The notes: generated from the letters alone by a model not told the origin. Shown: positions 44,712-54,332, counted from the first letter of the stretch. The stretch: DNA of 64,000 bases from Microbacterium trichothecenolyticum (GCF_030818955.1 NZ_JAUTBF010000001.1:3658001-3722000), one strand, 5' to 3'. Program-made: numbers and translations.

Positions 44712-45749
44712 GTGATCGATCCGCGACCGGCCGTTCTGCCGCACTCCGTCGGCCTTCTCGACGGCCCTCTCGCGCGCGTGCTCACGACGGACCCTCCGGG
44801 GGAGCCGTTGCCTCCGGGACCGCGCGTCAACGCCTGGCACCGTGCCGGTGCGGTGGCGGGGAGTCCCGGGGCGGCGCTGATCGCCCTCGTCGAGGCGCTG
44901 TGGCATCCGGGGGAACCGCATCGCGCCTCGAACGGCACCGAGACCGCAATCCCGCGCCGTCCGGTGCCGTCGGCGGGGGCGTGCTACCCCGTGCAGACGC
45001 ACCTCGTCGTCGACGGCGCGCGCTGGGTCTACGACCACGACCACGGTGTCGCCCGCCGCAGGGATCCCGCCATCGAGCGCGCCGCGGGGTGGCCCGGCGG
45101 CGACGTCACGGCATCCGACACCGCGACGCTCGTCTTCACCGTGCAGCCGGGACGATCGTTCGGCCGGTACCGGCACCGCGCATGGCCGCTGTGGATCGCC
45201 GACGCGGCCTACGCGCTCGCGGCCTTGGAGTTCGTCCTCGGACGCCTCCCGGCCTCCGTGCGATACGGTCCTTCCGCGTCTCTTCGCACGGTGCTCGCCG
45301 TCCCTCGTGCGGCGCAGACGCCCTCGTGGACAGGTCTCGGGCTCGCCCCGGAGATCCCGCTCGTCGCCGTCGACGTGCCCTCGCGTCCCGAGCTGATCGG
45401 CGACGCCGTCCAGACCCTCGCGCAACGACGTTCGCCGAGCCTCGACCTCTTCCTCGCGCGCGCCGCGTCGCGTCGCCCGACGCCGTGCCTCGAGGATGTC
45501 GCCCGCGCCTCCGGTCAGGCATGGGTCCGCGGGGCGGCGGCGGTCCGCTCGTGGTCGGTTCGGATCCCGTCCTCGCCCGCTCAGCTCGCCCGGGCGGTGT
45601 GGACCGGTCATCTCGCCGCCGCCCGCCTCGCGTACGCCGGGGCGTTGCGCGGCGCGGACTCCCGCCCCGTCTCCGGTCTCGCCGCCCAGGGGGACCGGTG
45701 GATCTTCCACGCCCTCGCCTTCCTCGACCCTCCGGGAGATTGCCCATGA
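44712..45749 (+). CDS. SagB-type FMN dehydrogenase
   Basis: The 345-residue product has the nitroreductase-like signature RRPVPSAGACYP (82-93), QTHLVV and RYRHRAWPLWIADAAYAL (about 155-172), as in SagB/McbC enzymes. These use FMN to oxidise azolines to aromatic azoles. The sequence is diverged, and the C-terminal third (about 230-345) looks like a second, incomplete nitroreductase-like half. GTG 44712 is 10 bp after the YcaO stop; its own stop overlaps the exporter start as ATGA. Confidence 0.78.
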   Translation: MIDPRPAVLPHSVGLLDGPLARVLTTDPPGEPLPPGPRVNAWHRAGAVAGSPGAALIALVEALWHPGEPHRASNGTETAIPRRPVPSAGACYPVQTHLVVDGARWVYDHDHGVARRRDPAIERAAGWPGGDVTASDTATLVFTVQPGRSFGRYRHRAWPLWIADAAYALAALEFVLGRLPASVRYGPSASLRTVLAVPRAAQTPSWTGLGLAPEIPLVAVDVPSRPELIGDAVQTLAQRRSPSLDLFLARAASRRPTPCLEDVARASGQAWVRGAAAVRSWSVRIPSSPAQLARAVWTGHLAAARLAYAGALRGADSRPVSGLAAQGDRWIFHALAFLDPPGDCP

Positions 45750-47390
45750 TGATCGTCCCCGCACTGTGGCGGGAGGCGTGGCGCGCCCCACGCCTCCTCG
45801 CCGCGAGCGTCCTGCTCCAACTCCTCGTGTTCGCGACGCACGTCGCGCAGGCCGTCGCTCTCGCGGTCGCCCTGGCGGCGCTCGTGCACGGCGATGCGGG
45901 AGGTGCGCTCCTCGGCATCGGTGCCATCCTCGGGAACCGGCGTCGCGCGCCTGCTGCTGGGCCTCGCTCAGCGCGACGCCGCCGTGCGGCTCGGCGGCCG
46001 CGTGCGCGAAGAGCTGCGAGCGCGGGCCGTCTCGGCCGTGCTCACCCCGGAACGGCTCCACGACGTGTCGTTGCGCGACGGCTCCACCCGCCTCACGCTC
46101 GGCGACGGCATCGACGGCACCGAGGCCTACGTGTCGAAGTACATCCCGGCGGTCGTGCAGCTGGGCGTCGGCGGCATCGGCGTCGTCGTCGCCCTCGCGA
46201 CGCTCTCTCCGGGGCTCGCCGCGGGGATCGGCCTCGCCCTGATGCTCGCGGTGCTCGGGCCGATGGCATGGAAGAAGATGCTCGCGCGCCGAGGATTCAC
46301 GCACTGGGATACGTACGAGGCGCTCAGCGGCGACCTGCTCGAGGCGCTCCGTGGCATGTCGACGCTGCGCGCGCTGGGCGACGTCCCCGCGACGCGCGCG
46401 CGCCTCCAGGCACGCTCGGAGGCGTTGCGTCAGGCGACCGAACGGGTGATGCGCTCGTCGCTCGCCGAGACGGCGATCACGGATTTCGCGATCCAAGCCG
46501 GAGCCGTACTCGCCGCGGGAGTCGCGATCGTCGCCGTGCTCACCGGGCAGGCGCCGGCGACGGAGGTGTACGTGCTGTTGCTGCTGTCGTCCGAGGCGTT
46601 CCGTCCGGTACGCGAGCTCTCGCGTCATTGGCACGCGGGGTTCCTCGGCCTCACCGCGGTGCCCGGGCTGCGCGCACTGGGTGCCTTCTCCGACGCCGAC
46701 TCCGCGGATCGCCGACACCCGGCATCCCTCCCTCCGGCGAAGGGAGCGGGGGCGGAGCTCGTGATCACCGGCCTGTCCTACCGCTATCCCGGGGCCGAGT
46801 CGCCCGTGCTGGACGGCGTGTCCCTGCGCGCCGAGCGTGGTGCGGTCCACGCCATCATCGGCCCGTCGGGAGCGGGCAAGTCGACCCTGTTCGATCTCGT
46901 GCTCGGCTTCCTCCGCGCCGACCGGGGGAGCGTCGAGCTCGACGGTCGACCTCTGCGCGCCGACGACGTCGCGGTGGTCTCTCAGCGTCCCGTCCTGTTC
47001 GCGGCGACCGTGCGCGAGAACATCGACCTGTTCGGATCGCCGCAGGGCGAGCTCGAGCGCGCCTGCGCGGATGCCGGGGTGCTCGACGAGATCCTCGCCC
47101 TGCCCGGAGGCTTCGACGCGCCCGTCGCCGAGGCCGGGGCGAGCCTCTCCGGGGGCCAACGGCAAAGGCTCGCCCTCGCCCGTGCCCTCCTGGCCCGCCG
47201 CCCCGTGCTGCTGGTCGACGAGCCGACGAGCGCCCTCGACGACGCCAACGCGGAGCTGGTCGCACAGACCCTGGAGCGGGTCGCCGCCGATCGCATCGTC
47301 CTGATGATCAGCCACCGTCCCGAGGCGCTCCGCCGCGTCGCTCACGTGCACGTGCTCGAGGGTGGCGCTCTCGTGGAGGCGGCGTCGTGA
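45746..47390 (+). pseudogene. ABC exporter half-transporter, frameshifted near residue 64
   Basis: The protein starts at ATG 45746 and runs through a TM region ending LLGIGAILG, then loses frame. The remainder (ARLLLGLAQRDAAVRLGG, then the full TMD and ATPase) continues one base further on from about 45938. Removing one A from GGGAACC (45932-45938) would restore a single CDS of about 547 residues with Walker A GPSGAGKST, signature LSGGQRQRLALARAL and Walker B VLLVDEPTSALD. Together with the next gene it should form a CydDC-like heterodimer for peptide export. Either the gene is broken, the base is an assembly error, or expression needs frameshifting. The downstream part could start at ATG 45894. 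Confidence 0.8.
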
Positions 47391-49054
47391 GCGGCGGGAC
47401 GGCCTCGGTCCTGGCCCGCCTGATCCCGCCGCTGCGGCCCGAGTGGCGGCGCATCGTCGGCAGCTACGTCCTCGCGACCACGAGCCTGCTCGCCCTCGCG
47501 GCGATCGGCGTGCTCGCCGCCCTGAGCGTCGGCGGCGCCGTCGTGCACGGTCAGTGGCCGTCCGCGGCCTGGTGGGTCGCCCTGGTCGCGCTCGTGCTGC
47601 TTCGGACCCTTCTCACCTGGCGGGAGATGGACGTCTCGCACGCCCTCGCGTACCGGGTGCTCGCCCGCTTGCGAGTCGCCCTGTTCGACGCCTACGCCCG
47701 CAGTGTCCCGGCCCGCCGCCGCGAGCACTCCGGGAGGGCCGCATCGGTGGCGATGACCGACATCGAGAAGCTCGAGTTCTTCTACGCGCACACCCTCGCC
47801 CAGCTCGGCGCCTCGGTGACGCTCTTCGTGGCGGCGCTCGGGGTCGCGGCGGTTCTGATGCCGGCCGCGGCCGTCGTCATGGTGCTCGGTGCCGCCCTCG
47901 TCGCCCTGACGGCATGGGTGGGCGCCGGGGCGACGCGGCGCGTCGGCGAAGAGGAGCAGGGGGAGCGCGAGCGCCTGTCGGAGCGGCTGGTCGACGCCCT
48001 GGGGGCGTTGCGCGAGGTGCTCGCGTACGGGCTGCAGGACCGTGTCGTCGCCGACGCCGTCGCGGCCACGCGGCGCTCGGTCCGAACCGCTCGTCGCCGC
48101 GAGTTCCTCGCGGGCGTCATCGACGGGTCGCGCGAACTGATCCTCACCGGTGTCCTCATCGGTGTCGTCGCCTCGGCCCTGTTCGTCGGAGGCGTCGGTG
48201 ACCCCCGGTCGGCGGCGCTGGCTCCGGCGGTCCTCGCCCTCGCCGTCGCCGGGGTCGCGGCGATCGCCGATGCGGCGCACACTCTCTCGGAGCTGCACCC
48301 TCTGGTGGCCAGCGCAGCCCGCGTCGACGAAGGACTGCGTCGGTCGCCCGTCGTCGCTCCGGTCGTCGACGCTCGTCCCGTGCCGGCCGGACCGCTCGGC
48401 ATCCGCTTCCACGATGTCGAGTTCTCCTACGACGATCGCACGCGGGTGCTGCGGCGCTGGTCGGCCGAGGTGCACCCGGGCGAGCACGTCGGGATCGCAG
48501 GGCCGTCCGGTGCGGGCAAGAGCACCGTGATCGCCCTGGCCGCGCGGCTCTGGGACCCCGACGGCGGCGAGATCGCGCTCGTCGACAGCAACGGACGGGG
48601 GATGCCACTGCGTGAGGTGGCGGAGGAGGATCTCCGTGCCGCCGTGGCCGTCGTCGAGCAGGACGCGCGTCTGTTCCACGGCACGGTGCGTGACAACCTC
48701 CTGCGGGGCACGGCCGGTCGAACGGACGCGGACCTCGTCGGCATCCTGGACCGCGTCGGCGCCCGCGACTGGATCAGCCTCGACGACGAGCTCGGCGAGC
48801 ACGGCGTCCGTCTCTCGGGAGGCCAGCGCGCCCGGCTCGCCCTCGCCCGCGCGCTCTGTCGCGAGCCGCGGATCCTGATCGTCGATGAGATCACCGCGAG
48901 CCTGGACCCGACGACCGAGAAGGCGATCTCGCAGGTGCTCGCCGAGGTCGACGCGACCGTCGTCGTCGCCTCGCACCGTCGGGAGACACTCGCCCGGCTC
49001 GGCCGCGTGCTGCGGGTGGAGCCACCGGCCGGTGCAGCCTCACCCTCCGAGTGA
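47387..49054 (+). CDS. ABC exporter half-transporter (TMD-ATPase)
   Basis: A 555-residue protein with six TM segments (about 20-300) and an ATPase domain: Walker A GPSGAGKST, QDARLFHGTV Q-loop region, signature LSGGQRARLALARAL, Walker B ILIVDEITASLDP. It resembles CydC/CydD- and multidrug-type exporters. GTG 47387 overlaps the preceding ABC gene by GTGA, so the pair is translated together. It is the last gene of the RiPP operon and presumably exports the finished peptide. Confidence 0.88.
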   Translation: MSGGTASVLARLIPPLRPEWRRIVGSYVLATTSLLALAAIGVLAALSVGGAVVHGQWPSAAWWVALVALVLLRTLLTWREMDVSHALAYRVLARLRVALFDAYARSVPARRREHSGRAASVAMTDIEKLEFFYAHTLAQLGASVTLFVAALGVAAVLMPAAAVVMVLGAALVALTAWVGAGATRRVGEEEQGERERLSERLVDALGALREVLAYGLQDRVVADAVAATRRSVRTARRREFLAGVIDGSRELILTGVLIGVVASALFVGGVGDPRSAALAPAVLALAVAGVAAIADAAHTLSELHPLVASAARVDEGLRRSPVVAPVVDARPVPAGPLGIRFHDVEFSYDDRTRVLRRWSAEVHPGEHVGIAGPSGAGKSTVIALAARLWDPDGGEIALVDSNGRGMPLREVAEEDLRAAVAVVEQDARLFHGTVRDNLLRGTAGRTDADLVGILDRVGARDWISLDDELGEHGVRLSGGQRARLALARALCREPRILIVDEITASLDPTTEKAISQVLAEVDATVVVASHRRETLARLGRVLRVEPPAGAASPSE

Positions 49055-49204
49055 CGCGGCCTCGCCGGGGAGAGCCGCTGCCAGTGCCTACGGTGTCTCG
49101 GCCGGCTGGGCATGGTGATCGAGGATGCGGCCAGGGGTCTGCTGCACGGATAGGTGACATCTGATCTGGCTTGCTCCGAGGGGTGGGCCTGGAAGGATGC
49201 CATC

Positions 49205-49522
49205 GTGCCCAAGCCTTATCCGAAGGAGTTCCGTGACGACGTGGTGCGCGTTGCGGAGAACCGTGAGCCCGGCATGACGATCGAGCGGATCGCCGCCGAT
49301 TTCGGTGTTCACCCGATGACCCTCATGAAGTGGCTCGCCCGATCGCGTGCCGAGAAGATCGCCTCCGAGACGGGCTCGCCGTCGCCCAGCGACTGCGACG
49401 CCGAGCTTCGCGAGTTGCGCCAGCGCAACCGGCTGCTCGAGCAGGAGGTCGAGGTGCTGCGCCGGGCGACGGCGTATCTGTCACAGGCGCATCTGCCGGG
49501 AAAAGGCTCTACCCGCTCGTGA
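49205..49522 (+). CDS. IS3 transposase OrfA
   Basis: The 105-residue product has the helix-turn-helix (PYPKEFRDDVVRVA, then IERIAADFGVHPMTLMKWL) and a leucine-zipper-like coil (ELRQRNRLLEQEVEVLRRA) of IS3 OrfA proteins. GTG 49205 is taken as start because the family N-terminus begins there. Near its end the heptamer GGGAAAA (49498-49504) fits a -1 slippery site leading into OrfB. Confidence 0.88.
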   Translation: MPKPYPKEFRDDVVRVAENREPGMTIERIAADFGVHPMTLMKWLARSRAEKIASETGSPSPSDCDAELRELRQRNRLLEQEVEVLRRATAYLSQAHLPGKGSTRS

Positions 49523-50382
49523 AAGAGCTCGCCTGTGACGGGATCCCCGTCGCGGTGACGTGCCGGGTCCTTACGCTCGCCCGCCAGCCCTACTATCGCT
49601 GGCTCAAACAGCCCATCACCGAGTCGGAACTGGTGGAGGCCTATCGCGCGAACGCGCTGTTCGACGCGCATCGCGACGACCCCGAGTTCGGGCATCGCCT
49701 CCTCGCTGACGAGGCCCGGGATGTCGGGGAGGCGATGTCGGACCGGACTGCGTGGAAAATCGCGTCCGAGAACGGCTGGTGGTCCGCATTCGGCAAGAAG
49801 AAGGCACGCGGCAAGGGCCGCAAGACCGGCCCGCCCGTTCACGACGATCTCGTGCAGCGGGAGTTCACCGCCGACGCTCCGAACCGGCTCTGGCTGACCG
49901 ACATCACCGAGCATCGAACCAGCGAGGGCAAGCTCTACCTCTGCGCGATCAAGGACGTCTTCAGCAACAAGATCGTCGGCTACTCGATCGACGCGCGGAT
50001 GAAATCCCGCCTCGTGGTGAACGCGATCGACAACGTCGCCGCGCTGCGCGGAAACGTCGCCGGCTGCGTCGTACATTCCGACCGCGGATCGCAGTTTCGC
50101 TCCCGGAGAGCGATTCGCGACCTGGCCCGTCACCGCATGGTCGGATCGATGGGCAGAGTCGGTGCCGCGGGCGACAACGCCGCCATGGAGTCGTTCTTCT
50201 CGCTCCTGCAGAAGAACGTCCTCAACCGACGCTCCTGGACCACCCGCGAACAGCTGCGCATCGCGATCGTCACCTGGATCGAGCGAACCTACCACCGACG
50301 CCGCCGACAAGACCGCCTCGGCCGTTTGACCCCGGTCGAGTTCGAGACCATGATGACCAAAACCCTGGCCCTCGCGGCCTGA
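49519..50382 (+). CDS. IS3 transposase OrfB (rve integrase core)
   Basis: Contains the HTH_21 region and the DDE integrase core: LTDITEH (first Asp), VVHSDRGSQF (second Asp) and NAAMESFF (Glu). The frame is open from 49330; it is normally made as an OrfAB fusion by -1 slippage at GGGAAAA. GTG 49519 is the first plausible independent start, giving 287 residues. The full DDE set suggests an intact element. Confidence 0.9.
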   Translation: MKELACDGIPVAVTCRVLTLARQPYYRWLKQPITESELVEAYRANALFDAHRDDPEFGHRLLADEARDVGEAMSDRTAWKIASENGWWSAFGKKKARGKGRKTGPPVHDDLVQREFTADAPNRLWLTDITEHRTSEGKLYLCAIKDVFSNKIVGYSIDARMKSRLVVNAIDNVAALRGNVAGCVVHSDRGSQFRSRRAIRDLARHRMVGSMGRVGAAGDNAAMESFFSLLQKNVLNRRSWTTREQLRIAIVTWIERTYHRRRRQDRLGRLTPVEFETMMTKTLALAA

Positions 50383-50515
50383 CTAACCCCTGTCACCCAT
50401 CCGTGCAGCAGACCCCGGACCGGTGATGCTTTTCGGGCTACACGAAAGCTCTTCGTGTTGAAAGCGCTGCCCTCGGCCCGGCACGCATAGTCCGCAGACC
50501 GATGGCGAGCGCGAC

Positions 50516-52771
50516 TCAGCTAAACGACTGATGCCAGCGTTGCAGGGCCAAATAGAGTTGCAGCCGATTCCTTCCGTAGATCATTGAACTGTCAGTGAGG
50601 CCGCCGTCATCGGTCCACGAATTGTTGTACCCAGTGCACATCGCCATGATCTGGCTTGGAGTCATTGTTCGCAACTGGTCCGATGCCGGCGCCACGGGAC
50701 TGGTTAGCGCTTCCATAATCATTGTGTACGCAGCGAAGCGAATGCACTGCTCCTCGTCGCCTTTCAACATCTTCCACACCGCCCAGCGGTCCCGCCAGTT
50801 GGCCGCGTCATACTTCGTACCGGTAATGAGCTTCTTCTCGATGAGCCAATTGTTGGCTCGGATCGCGGTCCGAGCGAACACTTGGCAGCATCCCGTTGAG
50901 CTATCATCGTTCGACCAGCTAGGAGGAGTGGCGCCCCGTTCGATTGCCTCGTAGTGAGCAATGACGAGAAGGTCGGCTGCGTCGTCATCGACACGAATTA
51001 CCATTCCTTCCCAAATGAGCGGAGTCATGATGAGTGCTTTTGGGCAGTTCAGTTCCGTCGCGAGCTTTGTAATGAATGTGTCTCTCGTTTGCACCCTCAC
51101 AGCAATGATTGTCTGATTCTCCGGCATCAAGACTTTCTGGGCTAGAGTATCTTCGTGTTCAATGCATTCGGTGAACCAATCCTCCTGCATGCCCTTCAGT
51201 TTGTCCTGGGGAATCAGAGGATCAGGCCGCGTGAGAATCGTCGTCGAAATCGAGTTGATGCCGGGCTCAAAACCCGACACGATATTCTTGTCGAATTCGA
51301 TGGCACTTGACCCCGACCCGAGCGTGAGGGTCTGCACCTGGTCGTACGCCCAGTTCTTCGGAAGCGGCTTTCCAATGTTTCCGGCGTAGCCGGTCGACAT
51401 GTCCGACACGAACGCGCTCGATGCCAAGCCTGCTTCCATGATGGTGCGACAGACATCTCTAGGCCCGTATACGCCCACTTTGTAGCGCCGTCCAGTCCGG
51501 CTCATACGCTCAGGAAGCGCTCGAAAGTAGGGAATCACTGAGTCTTCGACTTGATATGGAAGCGCGTCGAAGTCGACAGAGAAGTAGATTGTTGTGTCAT
51601 TCGGAAGACCGTACGCCCATGCAGCGTTGGCCGCCTCTTCGCCACACTCAAGCCCGCGCCGAGGCGTGAAATGAGAAAGGCTGCCACCGCCGGTCTGAAA
51701 AAGCGGGAAGACACGCCCCCCTGATGCATAAATCCGTTGCAACTCGCCAGACTTGATACACTTATCTAGAGACTGGTCGGGTGAATTGGTGAGATATCGA
51801 CCGAAATGAGTGTACCCCGCGTTGCGCAGCGTGGCGAGCTTAGCGGCGGTTAGTGTTGTAACGCAGTCAGCGCCCGTTCCGACGCGATCTGGGTCGCCCG
51901 TACTGACGAGCAAACTGGCCCAAGTCTGAATGTTGGCGGTTCCGGTGACTGGCAGCTTCGCAAACGACTGAAACGATTTCACGAAGTTGGACGTTGTCGT
52001 CGTGAAACTCCCGACGAAGGATGTGGCGTAGCCATTCACGCGGAGCGCTAGGTTGAACCAGCGGCAGAAATACTTGGTGCTGTCCGTCGATCCAATCTTC
52101 AGGTTCCCCTGCTCCGACAGCCTCTGCTTGGTGGTGGGCCCGAAGTATCCATTCGCGATGCCATCCCCCAGACCTACCTCGTACTGAATCGAATAGAGGA
52201 GCGCTTGGTGTGTATCGCGGAGGAAGATTCCATCGGTCGGTACCGCATAGAAGTCTCGTCGCGAAAGATAGCGTCTGTTCATAGCCATCTGCGCTGACCG
52301 GATAACCGAGTCACCCCCCGCTAGCAACTTGGTTGCACTCATGTTCAAAAGCGCCTTGAAGACTTTCGCTTCCAACTCACCAGTACCAGAACTCAGGCCC
52401 ATGTCGGTTCGAAGTGACCTGATAGCCGACTGCGTCGTTGAGTTCCAGAGACCGCTCAGTGCGCCATTATCAGCGTTGTACCCCTTGCAGTATAGAGCGC
52501 CTTGAGCAATCCTCACTATATTTGACCCGCTCGCGCTTGGCGCAGGGTTAGATGTCGTGAGAGGGCCATATTTCGAAACGGCCGCGTAAAGGTTATCGGT
52601 AAAATTGTCCGACAAGGTGATCTGGTTGAGTTCTTTTGCGAGGGCTCGAGTCAGCGCGAATATTGTGGCCCAACCGGGCACTCCATCTTCATCCAGAAGG
52701 GCGGTACCCAAGCTCCGCCCGTATGTCTTATTGAACCACTTCTGCGTGTTTTCAACCCAGGGGTCGGTCAT
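50516..52771 (-). CDS. Large protein with Rv2525c-like (DUF1906) glycoside hydrolase-like domain
   Basis: A 751-residue protein without a signal peptide. The N-terminal third (about 1-290) contains peptidoglycan-binding-like repeats (ALYCKGYNADNGALSGLWNS, NGYFGPTTKQRL). The central domain (about 298-500) matches DUF1906: CVTTLTAAKLATLRNAGYTHFGRYL, TTIYFSVDFDA, RYKVGVYGPRDVC, WAYDQVQT and EFDKNIV. The C-terminal quarter is unrecognised. Such proteins are thought to act on cell-wall glycans and are often encoded near phage or secretion genes. Composition is AT-richer than the core genome. Absence of a signal suggests release by a dedicated pathway or lysis. Confidence 0.75.
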   Translation of the reverse strand: MTDPWVENTQKWFNKTYGRSLGTALLDEDGVPGWATIFALTRALAKELNQITLSDNFTDNLYAAVSKYGPLTTSNPAPSASGSNIVRIAQGALYCKGYNADNGALSGLWNSTTQSAIRSLRTDMGLSSGTGELEAKVFKALLNMSATKLLAGGDSVIRSAQMAMNRRYLSRRDFYAVPTDGIFLRDTHQALLYSIQYEVGLGDGIANGYFGPTTKQRLSEQGNLKIGSTDSTKYFCRWFNLALRVNGYATSFVGSFTTTTSNFVKSFQSFAKLPVTGTANIQTWASLLVSTGDPDRVGTGADCVTTLTAAKLATLRNAGYTHFGRYLTNSPDQSLDKCIKSGELQRIYASGGRVFPLFQTGGGSLSHFTPRRGLECGEEAANAAWAYGLPNDTTIYFSVDFDALPYQVEDSVIPYFRALPERMSRTGRRYKVGVYGPRDVCRTIMEAGLASSAFVSDMSTGYAGNIGKPLPKNWAYDQVQTLTLGSGSSAIEFDKNIVSGFEPGINSISTTILTRPDPLIPQDKLKGMQEDWFTECIEHEDTLAQKVLMPENQTIIAVRVQTRDTFITKLATELNCPKALIMTPLIWEGMVIRVDDDAADLLVIAHYEAIERGATPPSWSNDDSSTGCCQVFARTAIRANNWLIEKKLITGTKYDAANWRDRWAVWKMLKGDEEQCIRFAAYTMIMEALTSPVAPASDQLRTMTPSQIMAMCTGYNNSWTDDGGLTDSSMIYGRNRLQLYLALQRWHQSFS

Positions 52772-52794
52772 GAAATTTCTCCGTATGGCACTGG

Positions 52795-53778
52795 TCAGTT
52801 GGCGGTCTCAACTACGTATGTACTGAGATGAGAGCCAACGTTCGTAAGGGGGAAGCAAGACATCATGTTTGTTTGGCGCATGCCGTTCGAGGCCGTTTCC
52901 GTTTGCAGCGCCAACCTGGGAACAATGGGCACGATCATTGTGGGCTCAGAGTCCGACACACTTGCTGCGAAGACGAGATACGTCGACGTTTCCGCGGGGA
53001 TCGCCTCTGTCGTCACAATGGTCGCCGTCGTGACACCATCGGACACTTGGGTGGTGATCGAGAGATAGCGTTCTTCCGACTCATCGAGCGCAGCCTCGCT
53101 GACTTCGCCGGCCGACGCTGGGAAGGAGAAGACAAAGGCCACGCCGACCTCGATAGGCGATGGTCCGACGCTCTTGATGGTCGCTCTGCTGGGCGTAATT
53201 TCCTCGCTCAGTGATATCCAATCGACCGCGAGTTCCACGCCCCACGCGGAGACGTCCTCGCTGGCTACCGGAAGTTCGACCTTTTGTACTTCTGCACCAT
53301 TCGTGTCACCGATGCTGATGACGCTAGCGCGGGGCTTTCCGATGTTCTCACTCGGGTACAGGTTGACTGTACGGCTGGGAAGATAGACGCGTTCGGCACC
53401 CAGAGGAAGCCGCAGGGTCGCAATACCGTCGGCGCGATCTGCGAACGTGACAGACGTGATCTGCCCCCTCACCGTCAGCAACGCAGTTCCCGTGATCTCG
53501 AAAACACGAGCATCCCAAGTGACAGTGAGCGTGCTGGCGTCCCCAGAGGTCAAGGCAATGTCCCGGGGGAATGGGGTGTCGAATCTCTGACCCCACGTTG
53601 ACTCATATGTCGTCGCAACGACTGTCGACGATCTGCCCAAATCGACGGTTGGAAGAACCTGACGTCTTGCGGTCGTGGCCGAGTTCGCGGACGCGGAAGA
53701 CGCTCCGACGTCGATTGAGACAGCTACCCCTGCTGTAACCACCAGACTTTTCAGAACAGCGCGACGAGAAAAATGCAT
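52795..53778 (-). CDS. Tat-exported protein of unknown function
   Basis: From the ATG at 53778 the 327-residue protein begins with a Tat-type signal (SRRAVLKSLVVTAGVAVSI). The mature part is beta-rich with no recognised domain. The frame is open up to 53868, but that start would put 30 charged residues before the twin arginines and overlap the next gene. It sits between the DUF1906 gene and a small membrane protein gene on the same strand, so it may be co-expressed and displayed on the surface. Confidence 0.65.
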   Translation of the reverse strand: MHFSRRAVLKSLVVTAGVAVSIDVGASSASANSATTARRQVLPTVDLGRSSTVVATTYESTWGQRFDTPFPRDIALTSGDASTLTVTWDARVFEITGTALLTVRGQITSVTFADRADGIATLRLPLGAERVYLPSRTVNLYPSENIGKPRASVISIGDTNGAEVQKVELPVASEDVSAWGVELAVDWISLSEEITPSRATIKSVGPSPIEVGVAFVFSFPASAGEVSEAALDESEERYLSITTQVSDGVTTATIVTTEAIPAETSTYLVFAASVSDSEPTMIVPIVPRLALQTETASNGMRQTNMMSCFPLTNVGSHLSTYVVETAN

Positions 53779-53842
53779 TTGAAACCGATCAGCGTCAGAA
53801 CGAGCACGAGAAAACTTGACGCGCAGCCGCTTGGCCTCGCTA

Positions 53843-54193
53843 TCAAGGGACGGTATTAACAGGTGCAAAAAACACTTGTGCTAGAACTGCACCTGACAGT
53901 GATGCCGCGGCACTGAGCGCTAGCGCAATCAAGATCCCGGACCACCAAACTCGCCGAGCCCGCACTCCCAAGGCGATTAAGACCAGCGGGGCAATCACCT
54001 GGACCGTGAAGGTTGGAATTGTTCCAAGATAAAGCACGTTCGCGCTGGTGATTTCGGCGCCGCCCTGCCCGACGTCCTTCAGGGCCGTGTCAGTTACGGC
54101 CGCGAGCCAAAACCACGACCCGAAAAGTGCTGCGCTACACAAGGCGGCTCCGATGAGAAAGCCTATGTAACGCTCGCCCCGCCAACCTCTCAC
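53843..54193 (-). CDS. Small three-TM membrane protein, unknown
   Basis: A 116-residue protein with hydrophobic segments at about 9-32, 58-77 and 84-108. No recognised family. It is probably the first gene of the minus-strand set 54193-50516. Confidence 0.6.
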   Translation of the reverse strand: MRGWRGERYIGFLIGAALCSAALFGSWFWLAAVTDTALKDVGQGGAEITSANVLYLGTIPTFTVQVIAPLVLIALGVRARRVWWSGILIALALSAAASLSGAVLAQVFFAPVNTVP

Positions 54194-54332
54194 GACTGAT
54201 CCACTCCTAAACCAGAAAGACGGTAATTACAGCTGTACAAGGGGCCGCTGAGGAATTCCCTCAGGGCATCTGACGCAACCGGCCGTCGTGTTGGCTTTCC
54301 TGCAGGCTACCTGGACATCGACACCTCCGTCT

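Larger units (their letters stand above)
49129..50421 (+). mobile_element. IS3-family insertion sequence
   Basis: Two overlapping transposase frames lie between inverted repeats. GGGGTCTGCTGCACGGAT (from 49134) extends through GGTGACA at 49159, and its complement lies at 50391-50416, 25 of 26 bases matching. Weaker similarity continues a few bases outward, so the ends are set near 49129 and 50421. I could not define a target-site duplication. It follows the RiPP exporter by about 75 bp without disrupting a visible gene. Confidence 0.88.

Noticed and set aside
43295..44938. Long minus-strand frame (547 codons) opposite the YcaO gene
   Set aside because: The YcaO frame contains the ATP-binding motifs and overlapping starts; the antisense frame has no recognisable domain.
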